The notes beneath the pieces are model-generated. The model made no database searches, was not told where the DNA came from, and saw nothing but the letters and a program-made list of their open reading frames with translations. This document shows positions 44,263-55,700 of a stretch of 64,000 bases of DNA, one piece after another. The position numbers were made by a program, and so were the translations under genes. The DNA comes from CBDCTM01 sp965222005. GTDB lineage: Bacteria; Bacteroidota; Bacteroidia; Chitinophagales; Saprospiraceae. Location: assembly GCA_965222005.1 (NCBI GenBank), contig OZ244935.1, forward strand, positions 3,906,001-3,970,000. The letters are read 5' to 3'. Positions within the stretch are counted from its first letter, which is position 1. Every line of letters begins with the position of its first letter.

Positions 44263-45099
44263 ATGCAAAACCCAATGCCCGTCAATATATTGGATAAAAT
44301 TATTGCTCTTAAAAGGCAGGAAGTACAAAAGCGAAAGGCTCTGTACCCTGTAGCTTTGCTGGAGGAGAGTATTTACTTCCAGGCACCTACCGTCTCCCTG
44401 AGCAAGTATTTGCAGCGCCTCGACAAGTCGGGCATTATTGCCGAATTTAAGCGCCGCTCACCTTCCAAAGGCAATATCAATCTGTATGCTTCCGTCGAAA
44501 AAGTATCTATCGGCTATATGCAAGCCGGTGCTTCTGCACTTTCGGTGCTGACGGATGAGCAGTTTTTTGGTGGCCAGAATGCCGATCTCAGCACAGCCCG
44601 AAAGTTCAATTTTTGCCCCATCCTGCGCAAGGATTTTGTTATCGATGAATATCAGATCATCGAAGCACGATCGATAGGCGCAGATGCCGTGTTGTTGATT
44701 GCCGAATGTCTTGACAAGCAAAAGCTGGCCGGACTGGCCCGGCTGGCCCGCCAACTGGGTATGGAAGTGCTCATGGAAGTACACTCCGCAGGGCAGTTGG
44801 ATAAGCTTTCAGCTGATGTGAATCTGGTGGGGGTCAACAATCGGAACCTCAAAGATTTCTCAGTAAGCATGGATACGTCTCTCAAAATTGCCTCCTCCAT
44901 ACCTGCGGATGTGCTCAAAATTTCGGAAAGTGGTATCAACAACCCGCAGTCGATAGTCGAGCTAAAGCAAGCTGGATTTCAGGGCTTTCTGATTGGCGAG
45001 TACTTTATGAGCTCTGCAGATCCGGCGAGCAGCTGTGCGGAATTTGTGCAGGCCATCCAAAAACTGCAAGGAAAGCTATTGCCAAAAAACGAACAATAG
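44263..45099 (+). CDS. trpC: Indole-3-glycerol phosphate synthase
   Basis: 278 residues, a TIM barrel that closes the indole ring of CdRP. Motifs: ILDKIIALKRQEVQKRK, IIAEFKRRSPSKGNIN (catalytic Lys and Ser-Pro-Ser loop), ASALSVLTDEQFFGGQNADL, PILRKDFVIDEYQIIEAR, ADAVLLIAECL, GMEVLMEVHSAGQL, VGVNNRNLKDFSV, and KISESGINNPQSI followed by GFLIGEYFM. It is separate from trpF, as is usual in Bacteroidota, unlike the fused enzyme of E. coli. One base separates its stop from the trpF start. Confidence 0.95.
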   Translation: MQNPMPVNILDKIIALKRQEVQKRKALYPVALLEESIYFQAPTVSLSKYLQRLDKSGIIAEFKRRSPSKGNINLYASVEKVSIGYMQAGASALSVLTDEQFFGGQNADLSTARKFNFCPILRKDFVIDEYQIIEARSIGADAVLLIAECLDKQKLAGLARLARQLGMEVLMEVHSAGQLDKLSADVNLVGVNNRNLKDFSVSMDTSLKIASSIPADVLKISESGINNPQSIVELKQAGFQGFLIGEYFMSSADPASSCAEFVQAIQKLQGKLLPKNEQ

Positions 45100-45100
45100 G

Positions 45101-45802
45101 ATGAGTGATCGGCATCAGGTAGTAAAAATTCAATCGGGCAAATATCTCCGCCTCAAAGTCTGTGGTATGCGGGAGCCGGAGAATATCCGGGAGTTGGTGA
45201 AATTGCCGATCGATTATATGGGCCTCATTTTCTACCCACACTCTCCGCGCTACCTGCCCGATGATGGGGCTGCCGTACAATTGATTCGCCATCTTTCGGT
45301 CAGAAAGGTTGGGGTTTTTGTGGATGAAGAAATGGACGAGGTGTTGAAAAAATGGGACCAATACAAGCTGGACTTTGTACAGTTGCACGGAAGCGAAAGC
45401 TTGTTTTATTGCCAACAATTAAAAAAGAAAGGACTGAAGATCATTAAAGCATTTGCTGTAGATGAGAACTTTCACTTTTCCAATACCGAAGCCTATGAAT
45501 TCGATTGTCGTTACTTCCTCTTCGATACCAAAGGAGCCAGGCCGGGTGGAACCGGCAAACAATTCGATTGGTCGCTGCTCGAAAATTATACAGGCAAGCT
45601 CCCCTTTCTGCTCAGTGGTGGCATCCGCCCCGAAACGATTGGCAATATCCTGGCCCTGCGCCATCCCCGTTTGCATGGGATTGACGTGAACAGTGGATTT
45701 GAAGATGCACCTGGAGTTAAAAATATCGGAATGATCAAAAAAGTGATACAAGATATTGATAATAAAGAGTTTACACCTGATGATTACAATAATATGTCAT
45801 GA
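45101..45802 (+). CDS. trpF: Phosphoribosylanthranilate isomerase
   Basis: 233 residues from the ATG at 45101, one base after the trpC stop; the longer frame from 45035 lies inside trpC and is not real. Motifs: LRLKVCGMREPENIREL (catalytic Cys), YMGLIFYPHSPRYL, KVGVFVDEEMDEVL, LDFVQLHGSES, FLFDTKGARPGGTGKQFDW (catalytic Asp) and PFLLSGGIRPETI, ending HGIDVNSGFEDAPGVK. Converts PRA to CdRP. It overlaps trpB by 4 bp (ATGA), so translation of the pair is coupled. Confidence 0.95.
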   Translation: MSDRHQVVKIQSGKYLRLKVCGMREPENIRELVKLPIDYMGLIFYPHSPRYLPDDGAAVQLIRHLSVRKVGVFVDEEMDEVLKKWDQYKLDFVQLHGSESLFYCQQLKKKGLKIIKAFAVDENFHFSNTEAYEFDCRYFLFDTKGARPGGTGKQFDWSLLENYTGKLPFLLSGGIRPETIGNILALRHPRLHGIDVNSGFEDAPGVKNIGMIKKVIQDIDNKEFTPDDYNNMS

Positions 45803-46983
45803 CGCATACCATTGACGCCAGCGGTTTTTACGGAGAATTTGGCGGAGCCTACATACCTGAAATGCTCTATCCAAATGTCAGGCAATTGCAAAAATGCTAT
45901 CGCGAATTGATCGATGATGAAGGCTTTCAGAAAGAATTTCGCGACCTCCTCAAAGACTATGTCGGTCGCCCTTCTCCGCTGTATCTCGCAGAAAGGCTGT
46001 CCGCTCATTATCAAACCAATATCTACCTCAAACGAGAGGACCTTAATCATACGGGCGCCCATAAAATAAACAATACCATCGGCCAGATATTATTGGCCCG
46101 CCGGCTTGGAAAAAAGCGCATCATTGCCGAAACGGGAGCTGGCCAACATGGGGTAGCTACCGCTACCGTTTGCGCTTTGATGGGGGTGGAATGTGTGGTG
46201 TACATGGGAGCCATTGATATGGAACGGCAGGCCCCGAATGTAGCTCGTATGCGGATGCTGGGAGCCCGTGTAGTGGCTGCGCATTGCGGCAGCAAAACCC
46301 TCAAGGATGCTACCAATGAAGCTATCCGCGACTGGATCAACAACCCTGCAGATACCCACTATATCATCGGGTCAGTAGTCGGGCCGCATCCTTACCCGGA
46401 TATGGTTGCTCGCTTTCAATCAGTGATCAGTGAAGAGCTGCAATGGCAACTGGAAGAGCACACCAATCGCCCCACTCCCGATCTCATCATCGCTTGTGTA
46501 GGAGGAGGCAGCAATGCCGCAGGAGCTTATTATCATTACCTCGATGAGCCATCTGTACGGCTGGTGGCCGTTGAGGCGGCAGGCTTGGGTATTGATAGCG
46601 GCGAGTCGGCGGCTACCTCAGTACTTGGCAGCAAGGGCATCATTCACGGCAGCCGCACCTTACTGATGCAAACGGAAGATGGGCAGATTATTGAACCATA
46701 CTCCCTTTCAGCGGGGCTGGATTATCCGGGCATCGGGCCGCTTCACGCACACCTCATCGGCTGCGGTAGGGCGGAAGCTGTAAGCATTACGGATGAGGAG
46801 GCGCTGGATGCTGCCTTCTTTCTCGCTCATACAGAGGGCATCATACCGGCGCTTGAATCAGCTCATGCTTTTGCCGCTTTGGATAAAATTGAATATCGGA
46901 AAGAGGATGTGGTGGTAGTCAATTTGTCAGGAAGGGGAGATAAAGATTTGGCTACCTATGTAAGCAAAAGTAATGGGAGGTAG
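45799..46983 (+). CDS. trpB: Tryptophan synthase beta chain
   Basis: 394 residues. PLP enzyme joining indole and serine. Motifs: YGEFGGAYIPEMLYP, GRPSPLYLAERLS, LKREDLNHTGAHKINN with the PLP lysine, AETGAGQHGVATATV, EAIRDWINNPADTHYIIGSV, ACVGGGSNAAGAYYHY (phosphate loop) and SAGLDYPGIGPLHAHL. The GAHKINN and YPGIGP sequences mark the canonical trpB1 form that pairs with TrpA. Start overlaps the end of trpF. Confidence 0.96.
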   Translation: MTHTIDASGFYGEFGGAYIPEMLYPNVRQLQKCYRELIDDEGFQKEFRDLLKDYVGRPSPLYLAERLSAHYQTNIYLKREDLNHTGAHKINNTIGQILLARRLGKKRIIAETGAGQHGVATATVCALMGVECVVYMGAIDMERQAPNVARMRMLGARVVAAHCGSKTLKDATNEAIRDWINNPADTHYIIGSVVGPHPYPDMVARFQSVISEELQWQLEEHTNRPTPDLIIACVGGGSNAAGAYYHYLDEPSVRLVAVEAAGLGIDSGESAATSVLGSKGIIHGSRTLLMQTEDGQIIEPYSLSAGLDYPGIGPLHAHLIGCGRAEAVSITDEEALDAAFFLAHTEGIIPALESAHAFAALDKIEYRKEDVVVVNLSGRGDKDLATYVSKSNGR

Positions 46984-47008
46984 TGAGCCAAGCTCAGTAT
47001 AGCGCAGA

Positions 47009-47023
47009 CCACCCGCTGGGTGG
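47009..47023. other. CCACCC/GGGTGG hairpin between trpB and trpA
   Basis: A 6-bp perfect stem with a 3-nt loop lies in the 244-bp trpB-trpA gap. The following GCCCTCCCTG resembles the sequence after the hairpin at 11408-11424, so the two may be copies of one small element. Confidence 0.4.
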
Positions 47024-47227
47024 GCCCTCCCTGTCCTCCGCCGCCGGCAAAGCCGCTTGTCAGAATAGTTTCTCCGGCTGATTCAAAGAGCGCAGTTGAA
47101 ACAGTCGAGAAATAGTATATGGGTACGCATGCAATACACAATAAGGACGCGAAAAGCTCTGAAATTCCACACGAAATTTCGATATGTTAAAAAAATTTAT
47201 TTTTTCGCCAAGTGTAAGTAATTGAAA

Positions 47228-48031
47228 ATGAGTAGATTAAAAGCTTTGTTTGTTTCTAAAAAAAATGGCCTTCTCAATATCTATTTTACGGCCGGCTATC
47301 CAAAACTGGCTGATACGGCTCGTTTGCTCAAAACTTTAGACCGGGCTGGAGTGGATCTGGTGGAGGTGGGCATTCCCTATTCCGATCCTCTGGCAGATGG
47401 ACCCACCATACAGGCGAGTGGCCAACAAGCTCTGCAAAACGGCATGACTTTGAAGCTGCTTTTTGAGCAGTTGGAAGCGGTGCGTCCGCAGCTCGGAATG
47501 CCCGTTTTGTTGATGGGCTACCTCAATCAGGTGATGCAGTATGGAGAGGAGGCCTTTTTGCAAAAATGCCAATCTACTGGAATTGATGGCTTGATCCTGC
47601 CCGATCTGCCACTGGAGGTGTATGAGCAGGAGTACAAGACATTATTTGAGCAATATGAACTTCCACTGATCTTTCTCATCACACCTCAAACAGAAGCAGA
47701 GCGCATCCGCAAGATCGATGCTATGAGCAATGGCTTTATATACATGGTATCCGATAGCTCCGTCACAGGTGCCCGACATCAGATAAGCGCTACACAAATC
47801 CAATATTTCAGCCGTATTCGCGGCATGAAACTTCAAAGTCCCTGCCTTATTGGTTTTGGTATAGCCAGTGCAGAAAGCTTTCAGCAAGCTTGCCAGTTTG
47901 CCAATGGCGCCATCATCGGCAGCGCTTTTATCAAAGCCATTGGTGAGGCCGAAGATGTAGAGGCCGCGGCTGCCCGATTTGTCCACTCCATTCGACCGGA
48001 AGCCATACGACAGGCAAGTAATTCTTTATAA
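47228..48031 (+). CDS. trpA: Tryptophan synthase alpha chain
   Basis: 267 residues from the ATG at 47228 (a TTG two codons earlier is less likely). Cleaves indole-3-glycerol phosphate and channels indole to TrpB. Motifs: LNIYFTAGYPKLADTARLL, VDLVEVGIPYSDPLADGPTIQ (catalytic Glu and Asp), PVLLMGYLNQVMQYG, IDGLILPDLPLEVYE, GFIYMVSDSSVTGARHQI and CLIGFGIASAESFQQ. The gap after trpB is long for an operon, so an internal promoter is possible. Confidence 0.95.
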   Translation: MSRLKALFVSKKNGLLNIYFTAGYPKLADTARLLKTLDRAGVDLVEVGIPYSDPLADGPTIQASGQQALQNGMTLKLLFEQLEAVRPQLGMPVLLMGYLNQVMQYGEEAFLQKCQSTGIDGLILPDLPLEVYEQEYKTLFEQYELPLIFLITPQTEAERIRKIDAMSNGFIYMVSDSSVTGARHQISATQIQYFSRIRGMKLQSPCLIGFGIASAESFQQACQFANGAIIGSAFIKAIGEAEDVEAAAARFVHSIRPEAIRQASNSL

Positions 48032-48059
48032 TCATTTGATAATCAATAGCTTACGTATA

Positions 48060-49076
48060 ATGATCATTCAGATTGAACCGCAAATTACTCCCCAACAACT
48101 CAACCTCCTCAAGGCCCGGCTCGACGAAATCCGCTTCACGGCCACCGAAGTGCAGACCCAATTTGGCCGCTATATCATAGGCGTTGGTAAAACGGAATTT
48201 GATATTCGTTCCATTGGCAATATGCCGGGTATCCGCGACATTCATCGGGTGAGTGATGCCTACAAATTGGTAAGCCGAAAGTGGAAGGTACAAGATACTG
48301 TCATTAGGCTAAGCGATCAGGTACGAATCGGAACAGGACATTTTGAAATCATGGCTGGCCCCTGTTCTATTGAATCCGAAGCCCAAATCCAAACGACTGT
48401 TGAGCATCTCAAAACCAACCATGTGCGGATCATGCGGGGCGGAGTGTACAAGCCGCGCAGCTCACCTTACTCCTTTCGGGGGCTGGGTATTGAAGGGCTG
48501 CAGTTGTTTCACCGGCACTGCAAGGCCGCCGGGATCAAGATCGTTACGGAAGTGATGATGGTGGAGCAAATAGAAGCTATGATTGATTATGTAGATATTT
48601 TTCAGATAGGGGCCCGGAATTCTCAAAATTTCAACCTCCTCGATGCGCTTGGCGAAGTGGACAGGCCAGTGCTGTTGAAACGCGGCATAAGTGGTACAAT
48701 CAGTGAGCTGCTGCAAGCCGCTGAGTATATTTTTAGCAATGGCAATGAGTGTATCATACTCTGCGAACGCGGCATCCGCAGCTATGAATCGGCTTACCGC
48801 AATACCCTCGACATCAATGCGATCCCCATCCTGAAAGCCAAAACTCACCTGCCGGTAATTGTCGATCCATCACACGGCATTGGCCTGCGGCGCTTTGTGG
48901 GGCCGGTTGCCCTGGCGGGGGTGATGGCTGGTGCAGATGGTGTGATCATGGAGGTGCACGAGTGCCCGGAAAAAGCTTTTTCAGACGGGCAGCAGACGCT
49001 GGATCACCAGCAAGCTGGACGCTTATACGCCAATTTGCGAAAAACTTTTGCACTGCGGGAGGAGATGAGAATGTAA
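48060..49076 (+). CDS. aroF: 3-deoxy-7-phosphoheptulonate (DAHP) synthase, AroF/type I-beta
   Basis: 338 residues from the ATG at 48060; a longer frame would overlap trpA. The N-terminal 80 residues are a ferredoxin-like regulatory domain (MIIQIEPQITPQQLNLLKAR, then GKTEFDIRSIGNMPGIRDIH), as in the Thermotoga-type enzymes. The TIM barrel follows: HFEIMAGPCSIESEAQI, MRGGVYKPRSSPYSFRGLG, KIVTEVMMVEQIEAM, FQIGARNSQNFNLL, VLLKRGISGTISELLQAAEY, ILCERGIRSYESAYRNTLD and PVIVDPSHGIGLRRFV. It makes the first intermediate of the shikimate pathway from PEP and erythrose 4-phosphate. Its position directly after trpA suggests co-regulation with tryptophan synthesis and perhaps Trp feedback through the regulatory domain (inference). 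Confidence 0.92.
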   Translation: MIIQIEPQITPQQLNLLKARLDEIRFTATEVQTQFGRYIIGVGKTEFDIRSIGNMPGIRDIHRVSDAYKLVSRKWKVQDTVIRLSDQVRIGTGHFEIMAGPCSIESEAQIQTTVEHLKTNHVRIMRGGVYKPRSSPYSFRGLGIEGLQLFHRHCKAAGIKIVTEVMMVEQIEAMIDYVDIFQIGARNSQNFNLLDALGEVDRPVLLKRGISGTISELLQAAEYIFSNGNECIILCERGIRSYESAYRNTLDINAIPILKAKTHLPVIVDPSHGIGLRRFVGPVALAGVMAGADGVIMEVHECPEKAFSDGQQTLDHQQAGRLYANLRKTFALREEMRM

Positions 49077-49165
49077 GAAAATATATAGGGGAATGCAGAG
49101 GTAGTTTTACAGTAAATGACAAAAACAGGGTACTTTTGGGGTATTGTCGTTAAACCTCCAAGCCT

Positions 49166-49642
49166 ATGAATTTTCCTCAACAAATCGCCAAACATTTACG
49201 GGAAGTTTATTTCGGTGGAAACTGGACTGCCTCCAACCTCAAAGATGCCTTGGCTAATGTCAGCTGGCAGCAGGCAACCACGCAAGTATATTCCTTCAAC
49301 ACCATTGCCACACTAGTGTTCCACTCTAATTATTACGTCAGCGCCGTGATTAAGGTTTTGGAAGGTGAGCCACTCAATGCGCGCGATCAGGACAGTTTTG
49401 ACCATCCTCCCATCCATTCGCAGCAGGACTGGGAGAGCTTTTTGGATGGAGTATGGGAAGAGGCTGAAAATTTTGCCAGTCTGATTGAGCAGTTGCCGCA
49501 AAGCAAATTGAATGAAGATATAGCCGATCCGAAATACGGAAATTACTACCGCAATTTGCATGGTATCATCGAGCATCTGCATTATCATTTGGGACAAATT
49601 GTGCTTGTCAAAAAAATGCTATCTCCCAAACGTGATACATGA
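49166..49642 (+). CDS. DinB/YfiT-like four-helix protein
   Basis: 158 residues with the DinB-superfamily look: an N-terminal helix IAKHLREVYFGGNWTASNLKDAL, a helix with FNTIATLVFHSNYYVSAVIKVL carrying the first His, then WESFLDGVWEEAENFASLIEQL, and a last helix LHGIIEHLHYHLGQIVLVKKML with the usual HxxYHxxQI-type metal ligands. Such proteins bind a divalent metal and some are thiol-dependent S-transferases; no specific substrate can be given. It is a single gene ending in a bidirectional terminator. Confidence 0.8.
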   Translation: MNFPQQIAKHLREVYFGGNWTASNLKDALANVSWQQATTQVYSFNTIATLVFHSNYYVSAVIKVLEGEPLNARDQDSFDHPPIHSQQDWESFLDGVWEEAENFASLIEQLPQSKLNEDIADPKYGNYYRNLHGIIEHLHYHLGQIVLVKKMLSPKRDT

Positions 49643-49674
49643 TCTGGAAACACAGGGTACAAGTATCCAAAAAC

Positions 49675-49707
49675 AATCCCCCAACAGCATTACGCCATCG
49701 GGGGATT
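49675..49707. terminator. Bidirectional terminator
   Basis: An 8-bp perfect stem AATCCCCC/GGGGGATT (49675-49682 and 49700-49707) separates two convergent genes. T-rich sequence follows on the plus strand and GTTTTTGG on the minus strand. Confidence 0.75.
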
Positions 49708-49744
49708 TGATTTGTTTATTTTAATTTTAATACTTGCCTGTTAA

Positions 49745-52700
49745 TCAATCCAGCAAGATCATCTTCTTGGTAGCACTGTTGTCGTCACTCTGCAAAGTGT
49801 AGTACAGTACGCCTACGCCTGCCAACTCGCTGCGGTTGATACTCACTTCGTTGTATCCTTTAGCGCATTCGCGTTTGTAAACTTTCAGTACTCTTCCTGA
49901 TACATCGTAAACGGTCAGTGTAGCTGTGCTTGCCTGTGGCAATACAAATCCGATCGTGGTTTCATCCTTGAATGGATTTGGCTGGTTCTGCATCAGAGCA
50001 AACTCGTCGGCAGATACAGCGCCGGTGGTGTTGAACTCAAGCTCAACATTCATCAGGTCAAGTTCAGCATTGTATGCTTCTGCAGCTGTGTAGTCTGAGC
50101 TTACACTCAGTACTTCACTCAGCAGTACATCGCGCTTGGCACGCAAGGTCACTGAGAATACAACTGCATCGTCATCCAATTCTACGGTACTGCTATTAGC
50201 CCAGCTGGTGGTGATTACACCTTTGTCCAGCAAGCTCAATCCGAAGTTGGCCTTCGTCAGCTTGGTCAATTCACCTGCTTCAACTCCTGCGAATGCTGCT
50301 GCATTCTTATCGAAGTTCAATGTGAACTGATAACCGGCAGCGGCAAAGTCAGCAGCCTTGAAGTCAACAGTGTATTCTGTACCGGCTGTCAATTGCTTGT
50401 CATCCACACGGAATACCAGATCGCTTACAGCGTTGCGGCCATCACTACCGATGAGGTTGTTGGGGCGCGCACTACCGTTTACATCTCCAACTTTCACAGC
50501 TACGAAGTTCGCATCGTTGATGTGAGTATTGAGGCTGTTCACGTTCATTACTTCCGGGAAGGTCGTCTCGAACGGATTGGCAGGGTTGGGGAATGCAAAG
50601 TGTGCATCCACAAAACGCCAGCTCGTGTTGTTGGGGAAGTCCGTGTTGATGAACAGGATCAACTTACGCAACTCAACGATATCGAAAGTGGTGATCGTAC
50701 CACTGTTGTTGATATCGGCAGCAATCATCTTGTAGGGCGAATCGAGGTCGTCCACACCAAGGATGTGCTTGCTGATGAGTACAAGGTCGAAAGTAGATAC
50801 GCCATTCAACGGATTGATGTCCTTCTCAGGACGTACCGTGTAGTTTTGAAGTTCTGGCAGGAATTCAAAGCCAAACTGACCACTGGTTCCTGTCATCTCC
50901 ATATCTGTCATGGATCCTTCCAGATGTACTTCTACCTGCTCAACATCCTCGCCATCCTCATTGGTGATATTACCAGAGATGTTGTACTGAGTCTGGTCAT
51001 CGCAATCATTGAGCAACAAGCCTACTTCACAAGTAGAGTAGTTGCCTGCTTCATCCCATACATAGATGGTCAGTGATTCCGGCAAGCCGGTCACATCATC
51101 ACACGTACGACGGATGGAGCGGTCGTTGATGTCATTAGAGAAGGAGAAGATCAGGTCTTCCTGTGCAGTACAGTTATCGTAGCTGTCCAGATCGAAGTCA
51201 CTGGCCCAGATGTCGATGTAACCGCCAGCGGCTACAGGCATCGGAATAGTGGATACGCCTGGCAGGCAGTAAGCCGTTGGTGGCTTGCAATCTTCAATAG
51301 TCAGGATGTACTCACAGATATTGAAGTTGCCACAGCCATCTTCTGCAGCCCACAGGATACGGTGGGTACCTACCGGGTAGAAGCCGGTGATCGCATAGTC
51401 TTCTGCTGCAAAACGAGTTACAGGAAGACCATCCGGATTCGGGAACGGATAAACGTTTCCGTAGGTATCCGAGTAACCAAAGGCATCGTAATTGCCATCG
51501 TTGTCCAGGTCAAGTTTCCAGTCGATACGCAGCTCTTCGAGCTTCGTACAGTCATCCGAGATACCCGGATCAATCGTTACTTCACCCACACACTGTGGTG
51601 CATTGGGGTTGCCTGGGTTGCCATAGCCACATACCGTCTGTGAACAGTTGTCGAAGGTCGGTCCAACATTGTTCAGCAGCTTGATCACCTGTGTCCAGTG
51701 CCACTCCCATTCGCCAAAGTAAACTCCGTTTACAAAGTCTTCGTACAAGCACCAGTCAATCACTGTCCAGTCACGGAAGATCTTGATACAGGAGCTGTCA
51801 ACGAATACAAATGAACGGTCAACGTAAGTAGAAGCCAACAAGCTACAATTGTCATCATCGAGGCGTGGGCGACGATCCTGATCGAAGAATACATCCAGGT
51901 TCTCTGGCTTGAATACTTCGTCGATCGGACCTTGGCAACGGTTCAACTCAATGTCACATGGCCATTCGATCAGCTTTCTGCGGTACTCGAGAGTTCCGCC
52001 AATGTTGACCAAATCACAGTCTCCAACATCCTTTGGAGTAAATCTCCAGCAGGAAGTTGGTACATACCACTCTTTACAGTCGATGATCGTAACCACCTGA
52101 GTAGCTATGTTGCTCCAGTTGCCGGCATCATCAGCTGCTCTCCAACGACGGATGATATCTCCTCTTCCGCAGTGCAGCGCAGGTATGATCGTTTGTTCAA
52201 GATCGATATTACAGTTGTCGATCACATAGCCATCATAGCCCCAGAAAATGTCATACTGATCGTCGTAGCAAGGATCGTCAAAGATACTTGGTGGAGCAAA
52301 CTCAGCAAAACGTGGGTGGGCTGGACATACGCGATCGCGGGTAACGATAGAGTCTCTGTCGAGTGGATCAGCACTACCTTCTATCACTTTACCAAATACT
52401 TCATCCAGTGCATCTGTGTAGTCGCTTGGGTTGTCCGGATCGAATTCAAACCAGAAATCACAAGTAACCGTCAGGCTCGGAGGAGCTACTACTACCGGTG
52501 GCAACTTATCCTGTACGGTAACTTCTACCATACAGAGGCTGAAGTGGCCATCCAGAGGAGCACCTGGCTCCATAGCTTCAGGAAGTACACCATTGTAGTC
52601 GTCCGGATCTTCGTTTGCAGGTACCAGATTCGGGAACTGCTTACCAAATGTATAAGGCTCAGGATCTACATCAAATACAGCAAATACAACCATGATCGGG

Positions 52701-55700
52701 CCATCGGCGATGTCTGCGCAGCAGAACTTCACATAGTCGTCGAAGTAAGCTTGTACCAAATTGTAATTGGGATGCCATGGTGGAGAGCGACGCAGGTCGT
52801 CATCACCATTTACACCTTCACAATCGATAGCTTCCCAGTCACCTTGTGGTACGGTCTCTGGGGTTTTGCCATCTCCATCAGAATCGTACTCATCCATGCG
52901 GATTGCCTTGAACCATACCTGGTCAGAGCAGTTGTCGAATGAGCCATCATCGAAGGTCTCAGCAAAAATCTTAGAGATACCCAGGTTATCATTATTTATA
53001 TTACCTGTTCGGGTAATGGATACTACCGTGTGCTGATCGCAAATAGCAACCGGTGGTACATCATCAATTACGCAGAGCTCAATTGTTTCCTCAGCTACAT
53101 TACCGCAGCAATCACTAGCCGTGTAGGTTACATCGTAGCAGCCTGGCAACAGGCCACGGATGATCCAGCGACCACCAGTGAATTCAACAGTTCCTCCGGT
53201 AGAAGATACTGTGTAATCAAGGATTTCAGAACAGTTGTCATCAATCCAGGGCGTAGTAGCAATCCAGTCAGCCTCACATCTCCAAACGTCTGTGCTAATG
53301 GTCAGGTCTTCAAGATCTGAAAGCACAGGAGCCTCATCATCTTCCACTTTGATGGTCTGATTGTGGAACTGAACTTCACCTGTACACCAGTCGAGGATGG
53401 TCCACTTACGCAAAATCTTGTAGCAACCATCACTACTTCCAGTCTGACAGATGTTGATACGTGTATCTTCAAAAGTTGACTGAATGTCGCCACAGTTGGC
53501 GCCTCCAGGTACACCTGTACCAAAACACTTCACTACACCACATGGCCAGGTCTTGCCATCATAAGGGGATGGGTGACCAGCATAGGGGTGCGTAGATGGA
53601 AGTACATTCCAGTAGATATTGTCAGGACCACAAACAGCATTGTCAGCCAATTCTGCTTCACCACCACAGCGGTTTTCGCATTTCAGCGTGGGCTGATCGA
53701 TACCATTGTAGTCTGGCGGAGGAATTACATCCGCGAGTGTAGCGCGAGTAAGAGTGATGGTTTGCAGGCAAGTTTTCATATTGCCAGAGCCATCCGTGAC
53801 CTTCCACGTTCTCAGCAATGTGCCATCAGCACACTGGCGATCTATCCTGTTATCTGTATATTCTAAAAGCGCATCGCCACAGGCATCAAAGCCACTTACG
53901 GTGTAAGTGCCATCTGGGTTAGGCCCAGTAATTGTCCCTACTCCATCTGTAGGGAAGCTTATTACTTGTGTACCACTAAACAACAGGGTGATTTGGTCCA
54001 AAGTACCTCCTGAAACAAAGCCTACAGCATCTACCAATGTGACGGTCCAAGTACCATTTGGGTTTTCGCCATCAAAAGCGGATAGCGCTTGTAGAGGCTG
54101 GAACGTACCTGAGATAGCAGGGCTTGGGTTACAGGTATTATTGAAATCGACATGAGTCAAGGTTGCCTCATCATCAAAAGTTACATCCAGATCATTATTT
54201 GCACAATTTGGACGATCCAATAAAGTAACGGTAGTTCCAGAAGGAGAAGTCAATGAGAATGTCAGCTCATTGACGATATTGTATGTCATCAATAATGCTA
54301 CATCCAAGTCTTGAATAAATGGAGCTGAAACATTGACATCAAAAGTACCAGTTGCAGTCTGTGCAGAAGCAACCGAAGCTACATCTGTTCCTATTGCAAT
54401 TCCGCTCAGATCTACTGTTGCACCAGGTGTCAAATCAGCTGAACAGAGAACCGTCAAATCTTCGCATACCAAATCTGGTAATAATTTATCTTCTACACAG
54501 AAGCTTCCCCAGCAGCTATTGCTCGTTACCAAATCCATTACTTGTACATTATAGCAGGCGCCTATGTCGCTGGCATCCAGCGCATCGCCTTCCGCCGGAT
54601 CATATACTCCGTCGCCATTGCGATCGATGATCACACCATAACGTGTATCATAACAACCGTAAGGTCCGCCTTCCAAAATATCATCCGCGCCTACTATGCC
54701 CTCACAGTTTTCATCCAGTGATATCTGTACATCGTCGTTGCAAGACAAAGAGGTCCTTGGATTTGGGTATTCATTAACTTGGATTGTTTTTTCACAAGTA
54801 GCTACATTGCCAAATCCATCAGTAGCCATAAACTCTAAGGTATAAGTTCCTATTTCCAAGCAGTCACCTGACATAATTCCTGTGTTATCAGTACGCACTA
54901 CATCAATGTCTCTCAACTCCTGATAAACCAAAGTACCGTTCCAGATTCTGTTTGCGAAAATAGCACCGGCAAAAGGATTGCCAACGTTGACACCTCTACC
55001 AATACCAGCATCAATTTGCAACACACCATCGTCGATAGTCAAATTACCGTTGGTGTAGTCAATACTACTTGTATTATCCGATACAAATATCCCTTTTGTC
55101 TCACCTGGCTGCAGGATAAAGGTGTTACCTACATCATAAGGAGTAGGTGTGTTTTGGCCAAGAGAGATAACATTATTCGCCGTACCTACCAATGTCCAGG
55201 CCGCAGCATTATTCTCATTACCTACATAGGTATTAGCCGTAGTAGTAAAGTAAACAGAGATGTCTGGTGGCCCACCAAATGGCTCAATATTTCCTTCATA
55301 GGATAGGATTTCTACAGGGAAAGCGCTCAAGTTCGTAACGTCGAACATATTACCTGATGCACCATTACCATTATTGAATTGTGTAGATATAGAAGCTGGC
55401 ATGCCTACACCGCCACAATTATCATCTGCGGTCACTGCTCCTAAATTAAGGACAAAACAGCAATCTCCCGGATCGAGGGTAGTGTTGATGTCGTCACAAC
55501 CATTGATGGTTGGTGCTTCTGTATCATTAATCGTTACATCTAATGAGCATGTTATAGGATTGCCAAAAGCATCAGTAGTGGAGAATGTAACTGTAGTCGT
55601 ACCTACTGGGAACACAGCACCTGTCGCTGTAGTACCTGTAAAGTCATTGATAACAGGATTATTACAACCTGAAGCGATCACTGGAATATCAACAAAGGCG

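Noticed and set aside
51932..52942. 336-codon plus-strand frame
   Set aside because: Antisense shadow of the giant secreted protein.
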